A DNA stretch of 64,000 nt from Algorimicrobium hallyeonense (GTDB lineage Bacteria; Bacteroidota; Bacteroidia; Flavobacteriales; Flavobacteriaceae): NCBI RefSeq assembly GCF_042657385.1, contig NZ_JBHSLA010000003.1, positions 124,001-188,000 on the forward strand. The letters are read 5' to 3'. Each line of letters begins with the position of its first letter. Positions within the stretch are counted from its first letter, which is position 1. The notes below the pieces were generated by a model. The model saw nothing but the letters and a program-made list of their open reading frames with translations, was not told the DNA's origin and did no database searches. This document shows, in pieces, positions 8,673 to 18,422 of this stretch. Made by a program: the position numbers and the translations under genes.

Positions 8673-8780
8673 AGCTATTTGTTGCAATGGGTTTATGCCA
8701 TCAATCCTGATTTCCTTTTGAACGACTTTAGTTGAATTTAGTCATTTTTAAGAAATAATTTTAATAGAAAGAACACGAAT

Positions 8781-10049
8781 TTACGATTTGTCCAATTGCT
8801 TTTGAATTTTCTTAATGGCAGATTCAATAGATTTTTCAGGTTCTATAATATTATACTGTCCCCAAAATTCCGTATCCAGAAAACCTGAAGCTTCATCAAT
8901 TAAAATGCTTGAAGGTTTTAAAATACCAGATTTGTTTTCAGGTCTGGAATACCGTTCATCGGCATAGTTCCAATTGGTAATGGCCATTTCACTATTTAAA
9001 GTATACTGGTTATTAAATAATCGTCCTTTCCAATTTACCTTAAAAGTTAGTAAAATATTACTGTAGCTGTAATACCATTTTCCATTGCTACTACGGTAGT
9101 TTACACGATAATTGGCTTCTACTGGATACACTTTAACACGTCTAGGTTTCCGTTTCACAAATAATTCGCTAGCCATATCTTGGTTTTCTACATTCAAACT
9201 ATAAATAGCGCTCGTCAGCGCATAGTTATTAGATTCTATATAAAGTTTACCATAATAAAGCGGAATTTGTAATTCGGGCTTTTGTTTAAAATTAACAACA
9301 TAAACCAGCTGGTCGTTTATTATAGTTGAGCTATCAAAAGAAAAATCATAATGAATTAAATTATCTTTATTAAAGATATATTGTGGGTACTTCATAATAT
9401 CCACATACAAATTGTTAAAAGGACCACCTTGAAGTTTGAAAGCCAGGGTGTCAAGTTTGGAGTAATTAGTTGTTTTCCTAACTTTTATAACTTCAACAGC
9501 ATCCTGTCTATTCGTGCTGTTTGGTTGCTTATAAATGGAAACAACGGCTTCGGATAAGGACGCGTTTTGACGTCTTTTTTTTATGGTTTCTCTGTAAAAA
9601 CCTGTCATTTCTAAACCAGATTCTATATAATTTTCTTCTTTTCGCTCTAACATTAAGCGCACTAATATTTCTGCACTTTTTGGTCTGGAAATATTAACTT
9701 CATCCAAAGGTGTAAATGTTGGGTCTAGAGAAATGGTGCTATTGCTTATAATTGTAGAAATTGGAATTTTCTTTTCGGCATAGCCTAAATAGGTAATGGA
9801 GATGGAACGATTTATGTAATCTGAAGGTAACTTTAACAGGTAATTACCTTCTGTATTGGAAATAGTTGCCATATTAGAATTGGAAACTAATAAATCTGCA
9901 AACACCAGAGGGTCATTCGTTTTGCTATCAATAATTTTTCCGGTTATTTCTACTATAGAATCGTTTGCTATCTGTGAAAATCCTGAAACAAACATTCCAA
10001 ACATCAGAAGAAAACTGAAATAATACTTGAGAAATACTAATCTTTTCAT
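8781..10049 (-). CDS. Exported carboxypeptidase-regulatory-like (CarboxypepD_reg) protein
   Basis: A 422-residue protein with a signal peptide ending near SGFSQ. A beta-sandwich of the CarboxypepD_reg_2 type follows at about residues 32-115 (ITGKIIDSKTNDPLVFADLLV, then YLLKLP and ITYLGYAEKKI). The remaining 300 residues are rich in beta strands and aromatic residues, with no catalytic motif. Such proteins are common in the periplasm or outer membrane of Bacteroidetes, and the N-terminal domain is the one also found at the start of TonB-dependent receptors. No receptor gene is adjacent and the role is unknown. A weak promoter candidate lies at 10141-10148. Confidence 0.7.
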   Translation of the reverse strand: MKRLVFLKYYFSFLLMFGMFVSGFSQIANDSIVEITGKIIDSKTNDPLVFADLLVSNSNMATISNTEGNYLLKLPSDYINRSISITYLGYAEKKIPISTIISNSTISLDPTFTPLDEVNISRPKSAEILVRLMLERKEENYIESGLEMTGFYRETIKKRRQNASLSEAVVSIYKQPNSTNRQDAVEVIKVRKTTNYSKLDTLAFKLQGGPFNNLYVDIMKYPQYIFNKDNLIHYDFSFDSSTIINDQLVYVVNFKQKPELQIPLYYGKLYIESNNYALTSAIYSLNVENQDMASELFVKRKPRRVKVYPVEANYRVNYRSSNGKWYYSYSNILLTFKVNWKGRLFNNQYTLNSEMAITNWNYADERYSRPENKSGILKPSSILIDEASGFLDTEFWGQYNIIEPEKSIESAIKKIQKQLDKS

Positions 10050-10140
10050 AGCTTAAAAATTATGAGATAAAAGTTACTGAAAAATCATGAAACCGACTAG
10101 TTTTGGGGGTTGATATATTTTAATTTCGTATAATCCATTC

Positions 10141-10148
10141 CAAATATA
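10141..10148 (-). promoter_or_regulatory. Possible -7 box upstream of the CarboxypepD_reg gene
   Basis: Reads TATATTTG on the minus strand, fitting TAnnTTTG, but would leave a long leader of about 88 nt and has no clear -33 partner. Confidence 0.25.
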
Positions 10149-10156
10149 ATCCACAA

Positions 10157-10738
10157 TTATCCATGAATGGTTTCCGATTTTCCGTAGTTCTGAATCACTT
10201 CTGCTTCAAAGTCAATAAGTTCTTTCCAGCGCTTATCCACATCCACATCTTGGCCGTATTTTCTAGCAAAACCTATAAATAAGGTGTAATGTCCTGCTTC
10301 ACTAATCATTAATTCATGGTAAAATTTAGCCAATTCAGGATCATTAATGTTTTGAGATAACACTTTAAAACGCTCGCAACTTCTAGCCTCAATCATTGCA
10401 GAAAACAAAAGTCTGTCTACCATTGCTTGAATGCGACTACCGCCTTTATTCATAAATTTATAAAGCTCGTTTACGTAACTGTCTTTACGCTCACGACCCA
10501 ATTTGTAACCACGCTTTTTTATAATGTCATGAACCATTTCAAAATGTTCCAACTCCTCTTTTGCTAAAGCTAATAATTCCGTTACCAAATCCGTATATTC
10601 CGAATTAAGCGTAATAATGGTAATAGCATTTGTAGCTGCTTTTTGTTCACACCACGCATGATCGGTTAATATTTCTTCCAAATTTGATTCTGCAATATCC
10701 ACCCAACGTGGGTCTGTAGCTAATTTTAATCCTAACAT
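10157..10738 (-). CDS. miaE: tRNA-(ms2io6A37) hydroxylase MiaE-like
   Basis: Ferritin-like diiron protein of about 193 residues from the preferred ATG at 10738 (MLGLKLATDPRW). An upstream TTG at 10765 would add nine residues. Iron-binding positions are visible as EELEHFEMVH, EARSCERF and SEAGHYTLF, two ExxH motifs plus bridging glutamates. MiaE hydroxylates the isopentenyl group of ms2i6A at position 37 of tRNAs. It is transcribed divergently from bshC with about 115 bases between the starts. Confidence 0.88.
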   Translation of the reverse strand: MLGLKLATDPRWVDIAESNLEEILTDHAWCEQKAATNAITIITLNSEYTDLVTELLALAKEELEHFEMVHDIIKKRGYKLGRERKDSYVNELYKFMNKGGSRIQAMVDRLLFSAMIEARSCERFKVLSQNINDPELAKFYHELMISEAGHYTLFIGFARKYGQDVDVDKRWKELIDFEAEVIQNYGKSETIHG

Positions 10739-10854
10739 AAATTCATTTTTGGTAAATATAAGCAATCTTTCTAGTGCTTGTCTGTATATATTTTAAGTTA
10801 TTTTTAAGACTAGAAAACGTATCTTTACTTTTTTAAAAATAGCAACACCTAACT

Positions 10855-12459
10855 ATGCCAACCCACTGTATTCCGTTTAGAGACACCAACTATTTTTCGC
10901 CATTAATATGTGATTATTTAGATGAAAAATCTACTTTAAAACCTTTCTATAATAGGTTTCCAAAACTAGAAAATTTTCAAGATCAGATTGCCGAAAAAAA
11001 AGCGTCTTTTAGTAAAACCTCACGATCGGTTTTGGTAGCTAGTTTAAATAAACAATATAAAAACACAAAAACATCTCCGCAAACGCTTAAAAATATTGAT
11101 GCTTTACAAAACGAAAACACTTTTACGGTTACAACAGGACATCAGTTAAATATTTTTACGGGGCCACTTTATTTCTTCTATAAAATTATTTCGACTATTA
11201 ATTTATGTAAAGAATTAAAAGCAGCAAATCCTAATTATCATTTTGTGCCTATTTATTGGATGGCAACGGAAGATCATGATTTTGAAGAAATTAATTACTT
11301 CAATTTTGATGGCAAAAAAGTATCCTGGAACCGAAAGGCTTCTGGTCCAGTTGGCGAATTAGATTTAGAAGGTATTAAATCCGTTTTCGAAGTGTTTTCC
11401 AAGCAACTTCCTAAAAGTAAAAATAGTGATAAATTAATCGAGCTTTTTCAGAATAGCTATTTGGAAAATAATAACCTTACTGAAGCCACACGTTACTTGG
11501 TAAACCACTTATTTGCAGAATTTGGATTGGTTATTATAGACGGAAATGATAAAAGTTTAAAGAATGCGTTCATTCCATATATAAAAGAAGAACTTATTAA
11601 TCAGTCTTCTTTTGAAAACGTTTCGAAAACTAATGAAAAGCTAAACTCACTATCAGAAAACTATAAAATTCAAGTTAATCCACGTGAGATTAATCTGTTC
11701 TATATTAAATTTGGTTTGCGTGAACGCATTGTAGAAATTGATGGTATTTATCAGGTTTTAGAAACAGAAATTTCATGGAATAAAAAGCAACTACTAGAAG
11801 AGGTTGAAAATCATCCGGAGCGCTTTAGTCCAAATGTTATTTTAAGACCCGTATTTCAAGAAGTGGTGTTGCCAAATCTCTGCTATATTGGAGGAGGAGG
11901 TGAATTGGCCTATTGGTTTCAATTGAAGTCAAACTTTGAAGCTCAGAATATTCCGTTTCCCATGTTATTATTGCGGAATTCGGTGTTATTAACGACTAAC
12001 AAACAGCAAGAAAAATTAGAAAAACTAGGGCTAGAAAATAAAGATCTGTTTTTAAAGCAGTCGGATTTATTAACGAAAGTAACCAAAGACATTTCAAAAA
12101 TCAAAATCGATTTCTCGGAACAAAAAGACCATCTTAAAAAACAGTTTGAAGATTTATATCAGTTGGCCGAACAAACCGATAAATCCTTTAAAGGTGCTGT
12201 TTCGGCTCAAGAAACAAAACAAATAAATGGATTAGAACATTTAGAAAAACGCCTGCTAAAAGCACAAAAACGAAAGCAATCGGATGTTTTACAGCGTGTT
12301 AAGAGTATGCAAAATGAATTATTTCCAAACCAAAGTTTGCAAGAGCGTCAAACCAATTTTTCTACCTTTTATTTAGAGTTTGGAGACCAATTAATTCAAC
12401 AGTTAATGGTAAATTTGCAACCGTTGAAAAACGAGTTTATAATATTAAATTTAGAGTAA
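10855..12459 (+). CDS. bshC: Bacillithiol biosynthesis cysteine-adding enzyme BshC
   Basis: A 534-residue BshC, which joins cysteine to glucosaminyl-malate in the last step of bacillithiol synthesis. Family landmarks are TVTTGHQLNIFTGPLYFFYK, YWMATEDHDFEEI, ILRPVFQEVVLPNLCYIGG and a long C-terminal coiled coil from about residue 385 to 500. Length is normal. The next gene starts three bases after its stop, so a PLP decarboxylase is co-transcribed. BshA and BshB are not in the window. Bacillithiol is the expected low-molecular-weight thiol of this lineage. Confidence 0.93.
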   Translation: MPTHCIPFRDTNYFSPLICDYLDEKSTLKPFYNRFPKLENFQDQIAEKKASFSKTSRSVLVASLNKQYKNTKTSPQTLKNIDALQNENTFTVTTGHQLNIFTGPLYFFYKIISTINLCKELKAANPNYHFVPIYWMATEDHDFEEINYFNFDGKKVSWNRKASGPVGELDLEGIKSVFEVFSKQLPKSKNSDKLIELFQNSYLENNNLTEATRYLVNHLFAEFGLVIIDGNDKSLKNAFIPYIKEELINQSSFENVSKTNEKLNSLSENYKIQVNPREINLFYIKFGLRERIVEIDGIYQVLETEISWNKKQLLEEVENHPERFSPNVILRPVFQEVVLPNLCYIGGGGELAYWFQLKSNFEAQNIPFPMLLLRNSVLLTTNKQQEKLEKLGLENKDLFLKQSDLLTKVTKDISKIKIDFSEQKDHLKKQFEDLYQLAEQTDKSFKGAVSAQETKQINGLEHLEKRLLKAQKRKQSDVLQRVKSMQNELFPNQSLQERQTNFSTFYLEFGDQLIQQLMVNLQPLKNEFIILNLE

Positions 12460-12462
12460 TTC

Positions 12463-13833
12463 ATGCATAAAATTGATATGGAGCTTATTGAAATGACATT
12501 AGATGTCATGAAATATGCTATTGGTAGAATTTCATCTACCGAACACCCAATAGGGAAGCCTAAAAAATACGAAGAATTAAAAGCTATTGTTGGCGAAACC
12601 GTAACAGAAAAAGGTGTTGGTGGTGAGTACGCTTTCAATTTATGGAAAGAGCATTTGTCCAAAGCTAATGTACCAGTAGATCATCCAAGAAATTTAGCTT
12701 TTGTTCCAGCCTCACCAACACGAGCAGCCATTATGTTCGATTTGGTAACGTCAGCTTCTAGTATTCACGGTGCGTATTGGATGGAAGGTGCTGGTGGTAT
12801 TTTCTGCGAAAATGAAGCTATGTCTTGGATTGTTTCTTTAACTGGTTTGCCAGAAGGAGCATTTGGAGTATTTACAAGTGGCGGTACTGCAGCTAACTTA
12901 TCGGCAATTGTTACAGCACGCGAATTTTGGCGACGCGATGACACCTACAAGCGTGAAAAAGGTTTAATCATTACATCTATTGGAGCACATTCGTCTATTA
13001 AGGCCATGGCAAAAGTAGCTGATGTGGATATTTTATTGGTGGATACAGAAGAACGATTAACCGGTGATGATTTACGAAAAACTATTGATGGTTTAAACTT
13101 TCACCAACGCAAACGGTTATTTGCGGTTGTGGCAACTGGGGGAACAACCAATGCTGGAATTATTGATGATTTGGACGGTATTGCCCATGTTTGTGAGCAA
13201 GAAAACTTATGGTTTCATGTAGATGCCGCTTATGGCGGTGGTGCCTTAGCAGCCGATTCGGTAAGACATTTGTTTAATGGTATTGAACGTGCAGATAGTA
13301 TTACAATAGATCCGCATAAATGGATGTTTTCACCTTATGATTGTGGTGCTGTTATTTATAAAGAACCAGAACTGGCCAAAGAAGCACATTCCCAACAAGG
13401 ATCTTATTTAGATATTTTTAAAGATGAAGGCGCGCATGGGTTTAACCCAACGGATTATCAAATTCAATTAACACGACGCGTCCGTGGTTTGCCTTTATGG
13501 TTTTCCTTGGCTACACATGGAACAGATCGTTATAAGAAATCTGTTGAACGTGGTTTGGAATTGGCCCAGCTTGCAGGGAAAATGATTGAGGAAAACCCAA
13601 ATGTAGAATTGGTAAGAGCGCCAAGTTTGTCATGTGTATTATACAGACGTATTGGTTGGAAACCGGAAGATTATACGAATTGGACCTATGATAATCATGA
13701 AAAAGGCTTTGCATTAGTAACGCCCACGAAATGGAAAAATGGAGATGAATATGAAACAGTTTCCCGTTTTTGCTTTATCAATCCGGATACAACCGAAAAA
13801 GATATTCAGCTTATTTTAGAATCCATGAATTAA
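12463..13833 (+). CDS. PLP-dependent group II decarboxylase-like protein
   Basis: A 456-residue aspartate-aminotransferase-fold enzyme of the glutamate/aromatic-amino-acid decarboxylase family. The PLP lysine is Lys286 in TIDPHKWMFSPYDCGA, with His176 (GAHSSIK) stacking on the ring and Asp254 (HVDAAYGGG) contacting the pyridine nitrogen. FTSGGTAANLSAIV forms the phosphate-binding turn. Substrate is not evident; the family covers glutamate, aspartate, DOPA/tryptophan, diaminobutyrate and cysteine-related acids. It starts three bases after bshC, which hints at, but does not show, a link with thiol or amine metabolism. Confidence 0.85.
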   Translation: MHKIDMELIEMTLDVMKYAIGRISSTEHPIGKPKKYEELKAIVGETVTEKGVGGEYAFNLWKEHLSKANVPVDHPRNLAFVPASPTRAAIMFDLVTSASSIHGAYWMEGAGGIFCENEAMSWIVSLTGLPEGAFGVFTSGGTAANLSAIVTAREFWRRDDTYKREKGLIITSIGAHSSIKAMAKVADVDILLVDTEERLTGDDLRKTIDGLNFHQRKRLFAVVATGGTTNAGIIDDLDGIAHVCEQENLWFHVDAAYGGGALAADSVRHLFNGIERADSITIDPHKWMFSPYDCGAVIYKEPELAKEAHSQQGSYLDIFKDEGAHGFNPTDYQIQLTRRVRGLPLWFSLATHGTDRYKKSVERGLELAQLAGKMIEENPNVELVRAPSLSCVLYRRIGWKPEDYTNWTYDNHEKGFALVTPTKWKNGDEYETVSRFCFINPDTTEKDIQLILESMN

Positions 13834-13881
13834 TTATTCAAAAAAGTACAACTCATAAATAGCTATTCATAAATCAATTGT

Positions 13882-13889
13882 TATTTTTG
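13882..13889 (+). promoter_or_regulatory. guaA -7 box predicting a leaderless transcript
   Basis: TATTTTTG (TAnnTTTG) ends at 13889. In this promoter class the transcript starts about four bases after the final G, which falls at 13893, the A of the guaA ATG. Confidence 0.5.
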
Positions 13890-13892
13890 CAC

Positions 13893-15428
13893 ATGCAACA
13901 CAACAACGTATTAATATTAGATTTCGGTTCGCAATACACACAACTAATTGCGCGTCGCGTTAGAGAACTCAACATTTACTGTGAGATTCATCCGTATAAC
14001 AAAATTCCAAACAATTTAGAAACCTATAAAGCGGTTATTCTTTCAGGAAGTCCAAATTCTGTAAGAGGTGAGGCGGTTTTACATCCCGATTTAAAACATA
14101 TTCGTGGTGAAAAACCTTTATTAGCCGTTTGTTATGGTGCGCAATATCTAGCGCATTTTTCAGGAGGCGAAGTCGCACCTTCCAACACACGTGAATATGG
14201 TCGTGCTCATCTATCGTTTATAAAGGAAAAGGAAGATTTCTTTCACAATATTTACCAAGGTAGTCAAGTTTGGATGAGTCATAGCGATACCATTAAAACA
14301 CTTCCAAAAAATGGCATTTTATTAGCCAGCACGGAAGATGTTGAAAATGCAGCTTACAAAATTGAAGGCGAACAAACCTATGCCATTCAATTTCACCCAG
14401 AAGTATACCATTCCAAGGACGGAAAACAATTACTAGAAAACTTTTTAGTTCATATAGCGCAAGTAGAACAAGATTGGACGCCACAGTCGTTTGTAGAAGA
14501 AACCGTTGAAGATCTTCAAAACAAATTAGGAAATGATCGGGTTGTTCTAGGGTTATCAGGAGGGGTAGATTCATCGGTTGCCGCTATGTTATTGCATAAA
14601 GCTATTGGAAAAAACCTCTACTGTATTTTCGTAAATAATGGACTTTTACGTAAAAATGAGTTTAAAGATGTGTTGGATCAATACAAGGACATGGGGCTTA
14701 ACGTAAAAGGCGTAGATGCTTCGGCACGTTTTTTGGATGCACTAGCAGGAAAAAGCGATCCCGAAGAAAAACGTAAAGCCATTGGTCGTGTGTTCATTGA
14801 AGTTTTTGATGATGAAGCTCATGAAATTTCTGATGTAAAATGGTTAGCTCAAGGCACTATTTATCCAGATGTTATTGAAAGTGTTTCGGCAACAGGAGGC
14901 CCAAGTGCCACGATTAAAAGTCACCACAATGTTGGTGGATTGCCCGATTTTATGAAACTTAAAATTGTGGAACCTTTGAAAGCTTTATTTAAAGATGAAG
15001 TCCGTCGTGTAGGTGCTTCCATGGATATGGATAAAAATTTATTGGGGCGTCATCCGTTTCCAGGGCCTGGATTGGCTATTCGTATTCTAGGAGATATTAC
15101 AGCTGAAAAAGTACGTATATTACAAGAGGTTGATGCGGTTTTTATTGGTAACCTTAAAAAGTGGAATCTCTATGATAGCGTTTGGCAAGCCGGTGCTATT
15201 CTGTTGCCTGTCAATAGCGTTGGTGTAATGGGTGATGAGCGTACATACGAAAAATGTGTCGCCTTAAGAGCCGTAGAAAGTACCGATGGTATGACAGCCG
15301 ATTGGGTAAATTTACCTTATGAGTTTTTACAAAAAACATCAAACGAGATAATAAATAAAGTAAAAGGCGTTAATAGAGTAGTGTATGATATTAGTTCTAA
15401 ACCACCAGCAACCATTGAGTGGGAATAA
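13893..15428 (+). CDS. guaA: GMP synthase (glutamine-hydrolysing)
   Basis: Two-domain GMP synthase, 511 residues from ATG 13893. The class I glutamine amidotransferase has nucleophile Cys80 (AVCYGAQYLAH) and the His-Glu pair in IQFHPEVYHS. The ATP pyrophosphatase domain has the P-loop LGLSGGVDSSV, followed by the dimerisation domain ending VYDISSKPPATIEWE. It converts XMP to GMP with glutamine and ATP. A TTG at 13878 could extend the frame by five residues, but the promoter box lies inside that extension, so the ATG is chosen. Confidence 0.97.
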   Translation: MQHNNVLILDFGSQYTQLIARRVRELNIYCEIHPYNKIPNNLETYKAVILSGSPNSVRGEAVLHPDLKHIRGEKPLLAVCYGAQYLAHFSGGEVAPSNTREYGRAHLSFIKEKEDFFHNIYQGSQVWMSHSDTIKTLPKNGILLASTEDVENAAYKIEGEQTYAIQFHPEVYHSKDGKQLLENFLVHIAQVEQDWTPQSFVEETVEDLQNKLGNDRVVLGLSGGVDSSVAAMLLHKAIGKNLYCIFVNNGLLRKNEFKDVLDQYKDMGLNVKGVDASARFLDALAGKSDPEEKRKAIGRVFIEVFDDEAHEISDVKWLAQGTIYPDVIESVSATGGPSATIKSHHNVGGLPDFMKLKIVEPLKALFKDEVRRVGASMDMDKNLLGRHPFPGPGLAIRILGDITAEKVRILQEVDAVFIGNLKKWNLYDSVWQAGAILLPVNSVGVMGDERTYEKCVALRAVESTDGMTADWVNLPYEFLQKTSNEIINKVKGVNRVVYDISSKPPATIEWE

Positions 15429-15483
15429 ACGAAATGTGCTATCGCGTTATTTTTAAGGAACTAAAAAATGATATCGTGAAGTT

Positions 15484-15590
15484 GGGCGTTACCACAAGGG
15501 TCGCGCTTTACACTTAAATCTTTTTATATCGCTTATATTTATAAAAAAGAATAAAAAGGATAACGTTGCAATCGCTAACGCAACGCAGAA
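15484..15590. repeat. Intergenic hairpin-rich element
   Basis: The gap between guaA and the LysM gene is AT-rich with GC-richer islands. It holds GGGCGTTACCACAAGGGTCG followed by CGTTGC (15564-15569) and GCAACG (15580-15585), a 6-bp hairpin with a 10-base loop. It resembles dispersed intergenic repeats of flavobacteria, but only one copy is in this window. Confidence 0.35.
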
Positions 15591-15602
15591 CGTATATAGA
15601 TT

Positions 15603-17522
15603 ATGAAGAAATTATTTTGCATTTTAAGCATCCTAATACTATTTGGCTGTGGTTCCACATCGCAAGCACAAAATTATAAAACACATAAGGTAAAACCTGG
15701 TGAAACCATAGAGGCTATTGCCAGACAATATCAGCTAACGCCTTTTGATATTTACGCTTTAAACCCGGATGCCAAAAAGGAATTAAAAACCAATGCGGTT
15801 TTAATTATTCCAAATAAAAAAATAAATCAATCAGCACCACATGCCGCTATTGAAAAGGAGTTAACAGGATTTAAAACTCATAAAGTAAAGCGTAGAGAAA
15901 CATTATACAGCTTATCTAAAGAGTATGGTGTGGAACAAGACGAAATAAAAAAACACAACACCTTTTTATATGCCAACAACCTACGTAAAGGCGATGAAAT
16001 AAAAATACCTGTTTATAAAAAAGTGTTTACAGTTTCTCAACCAGAAGAAACAGCCAAAACCTATACCGTTTTACCAAAAGAAGGAAAATGGCGTATTGCT
16101 TATAAATTTGGAATAACAGTTGCTGAATTGGAGGCTTTAAATCCTGGAATGAGTCTTATTTTACAAGAAGGCGAAGTTATTAATGTGCCAAATATTGGTA
16201 ATACAGAAGAGAAGCCCGTAGATAATCAATATTCATATTATGAGGTTTTGCCTAAAGAAGGTTTTTACCGTCTGAAAGTGAAATTAGGTTTGGAGCAAAG
16301 TCAATTGGAAACGTTAAATCCAGAATTAATTGAAAGCGGACTGAAAGTAGGGATGATTTTAAAAGTCCCTTTCAATGCCACTATTGAAGATGAAAACATA
16401 AAATTAGAAAGCACGGATTTAACAAATTCTATTTCAAGTTACAAACAGAAACATATAGCTATCATGTTGCCGTTTAAACTAAATCGTGTCAATGTAGATT
16501 CCGTTGCTGATGCGAAAGCACAAATTAAAAAAGACCCATTTTTAAATACCTCATTAGATTTTTATTCCGGTGTGGTTGTAGCTTTAGATTCTCTTAAAAA
16601 AATAAGCGTTAATTTAAAAGTAGATGTTTATGATACTAAAAATATGGTTAGTGAAGTATCAACCATATTAAACGAAAATAATTTTGATGAGGTTCATGCC
16701 GTTATAGGGCCATTAATGTCTGCAACGTTTGAAAAAGTTTCTTCCCAATTACAAAGTCGAAATATCCCGCTAATTTCGCCTAATTTAAAGGATTTAAAAC
16801 TTTCAGATCATGTTTTTCAAACCATGCCTTCGGAAGATTTATTAAAAGATAAAATTGTAAATTACGTAAAGAAAGATTCTTCAATTAGTCAAATTATCAT
16901 TATTGCCGATCAAAGTCGCGTAAAAGTTTCTAACGATTTAAAAACGCATTTCCCAACAGCTTCTCAAATCTATTCTCGAAAAGATAAAGAACAAAAGGAT
17001 GCATTTTATATTTATGATACCGATATTATTTCAAAGCTTAAATCCGGTAAAAATATGGTGTTTTTAGAAACCTCTAATCCCGGATTCGTATCCAATGTAA
17101 CGAGTAAATTGAATTCTTTGATTTCTAAAGACCGAAAAATTATATTAGCAACCACGGAAATGGGAAGTGCCTTTGAAGATGATGAGGTTTCAAATTATCA
17201 CTTATCTAATTTGCAATTAACATTTCCAACCATTGCAAAAACGTATAATGAAGATGATAATAATAGTTTTGCTAATAATTATTTCAAGCGGTTTGGTGTA
17301 ACACCTAATAAAATTGCCGTACGTGGTTTCGATTTAACAATGGATGTGGTCTTGCGTTTGGTAAATTACGATACTCTTTATGAGTCTGTAAATCAGGCCC
17401 CTTTAACGGAATATGTTGAAAATAAATTCGCTTATAAAAAGAAATTATTTGGAGGTTATTTTAATAATACGGTGTATTTGGTAAAGTATGAAGATTTAAA
17501 AATCGTAGAGATAAAACAGTAA
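15603..17522 (+). CDS. LysM-repeat lipoprotein with type 1 periplasmic ligand-binding domain
   Basis: A 639-residue exported protein. The N-terminus has a lipoprotein signal with Cys16 after LFG. Four LysM-like modules follow at about residues 26-71, 91-137, 154-196 and 214-258, the first two being classical (THKVKPGETIEAIARQY, THKVKRRETLYSLSKEYG) and the last two degenerate (VLPKEG). From about residue 280 it has a Leu/Ile/Val-binding-like fold starting HIAIMLPFKLNRV. LysM modules bind peptidoglycan. The ligand-binding domain resembles LpoA/PBP1-type sensors, suggesting a wall-associated scaffold or sensor. OsmC and DUF3820 genes follow closely. Confidence 0.82.
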   Translation: MKKLFCILSILILFGCGSTSQAQNYKTHKVKPGETIEAIARQYQLTPFDIYALNPDAKKELKTNAVLIIPNKKINQSAPHAAIEKELTGFKTHKVKRRETLYSLSKEYGVEQDEIKKHNTFLYANNLRKGDEIKIPVYKKVFTVSQPEETAKTYTVLPKEGKWRIAYKFGITVAELEALNPGMSLILQEGEVINVPNIGNTEEKPVDNQYSYYEVLPKEGFYRLKVKLGLEQSQLETLNPELIESGLKVGMILKVPFNATIEDENIKLESTDLTNSISSYKQKHIAIMLPFKLNRVNVDSVADAKAQIKKDPFLNTSLDFYSGVVVALDSLKKISVNLKVDVYDTKNMVSEVSTILNENNFDEVHAVIGPLMSATFEKVSSQLQSRNIPLISPNLKDLKLSDHVFQTMPSEDLLKDKIVNYVKKDSSISQIIIIADQSRVKVSNDLKTHFPTASQIYSRKDKEQKDAFYIYDTDIISKLKSGKNMVFLETSNPGFVSNVTSKLNSLISKDRKIILATTEMGSAFEDDEVSNYHLSNLQLTFPTIAKTYNEDDNNSFANNYFKRFGVTPNKIAVRGFDLTMDVVLRLVNYDTLYESVNQAPLTEYVENKFAYKKKLFGGYFNNTVYLVKYEDLKIVEIKQ

Positions 17523-17527
17523 TAATT

Positions 17528-17929
17528 ATGACAGCAACCGTAATGTATTTAGGCGAATTACGCACAGAAAACACCCACGTAAAATCAGGAAACACCTTTG
17601 TTACGGATGCGCCCGTTGATAATAATGGCAAAGGCGAAGCATTTTCGCCAACCGATACAGTTGCTACTGGATTGGCAAATTGCATGATGACGGTTATGGG
17701 AATAAAAGCCCGAGATATGAATTATGAAATGGCAGGAACCCAAGCAGAAGTAACAAAAACGATGGCTTCCAATCCACGTCGTATTTCAAAAATTGAAATT
17801 GTTTTTAGTTTTCCAGAGTTAGCGAGCATAAAAACCCGTAAAACTTTAGAACATACGGCTAATACTTGTCCTGTGCTTTACAGTTTACATCCTGATATAG
17901 AAAAAGTTGTATCATTCAACTGGAAATAG
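17528..17929 (+). CDS. OsmC family protein
   Basis: A 133-residue OsmC/Ohr-fold protein. The two family cysteines are seen in GLANCMMTVMG and ANTCPVLYSLHP. In the family these form a peroxidatic pair that reduces organic hydroperoxides. The tight spacing (5 bases after the LysM gene, 12 before DUF3820) suggests one transcript. Whether it is a true peroxidase or a general stress OsmC/YhfA-type protein cannot be settled. Confidence 0.9.
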   Translation: MTATVMYLGELRTENTHVKSGNTFVTDAPVDNNGKGEAFSPTDTVATGLANCMMTVMGIKARDMNYEMAGTQAEVTKTMASNPRRISKIEIVFSFPELASIKTRKTLEHTANTCPVLYSLHPDIEKVVSFNWK

Positions 17930-17941
17930 AACGCACTAATC

Positions 17942-18172
17942 ATGGAACCAGATAGAGAGTTTCTTATAAAACTCGCGCATACTAAAATGCCTTATGGGAA
18001 ATATAAGGATCGGTATTTAATAGATTTACCCGAATATTATATAGTTTGGTATCATAATAAAGGATTTCCTACCGGTAAATTAGGCGAGATGCTACAGTCC
18101 GTTTACGAACTAAAATTAAATGGATTGGAAGAATTAATCCATAACATTAAACGCAATTTCCCGAAGCGATAG
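17942..18172 (+). CDS. DUF3820 family small protein
   Basis: A 76-residue protein with the DUF3820 pattern MPYGKYKDRYLIDLPEYYIVWY and a KGFPTGKLGEML segment. The same fold is fused to the exonuclease at 935-1711, where FSFGKHKGKLVNEI and FGWLLNADFP align. Function is unknown; the association with exonucleases suggests nucleic-acid contact. Last gene of the LysM-OsmC run. Confidence 0.85.
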   Translation: MEPDREFLIKLAHTKMPYGKYKDRYLIDLPEYYIVWYHNKGFPTGKLGEMLQSVYELKLNGLEELIHNIKRNFPKR

Positions 18173-18177
18173 TTTTC

Positions 18178-18330
18178 AGTCCCGATAGCTATCGGAATCA
18201 GTCAAAACTTTGCGCCTTTCCACCTTTGCAGCTTTGTGCCTTTGCGAGATTTCTTAATCTAAATACGACATGTACAACTCCATTATCCACCTTCCTAACG
18301 ATAGCTAGGCACCAAACATCTCCGCAACTT
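18178..18330. repeat. Palindrome and decameric intergenic repeats upstream of pyrG
   Basis: CCGATAGCTATCGG at 18182-18195 is a perfect 14-bp palindrome. It is followed by a degenerate run of about 10-base units of the type TTTGCGCCT/TTTGTGCCT/TTTGCGAG (18207-18250). On the other strand this reads like the CGCAAAGNC repeats seen near 49860. A second GATAGCTA occurs near 18300. No gene is supported here. Confidence 0.5.
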
Positions 18331-18394
18331 ATTTCCCCTTCAATTTCATTTCAAAATAAACTCCGAAACACCCAAACTATTAAACTTAATATTG

Positions 18395-18402
18395 TAAATT
18401 TG
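18395..18402 (+). promoter_or_regulatory. Candidate -7 box for pyrG
   Basis: TAAATTTG fits TAnnTTTG, with a predicted start near 18406 and a leader of about 17 nt. Confidence 0.5.
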
Positions 18403-18422
18403 CAGGCGTTTAACAGCGCAAC

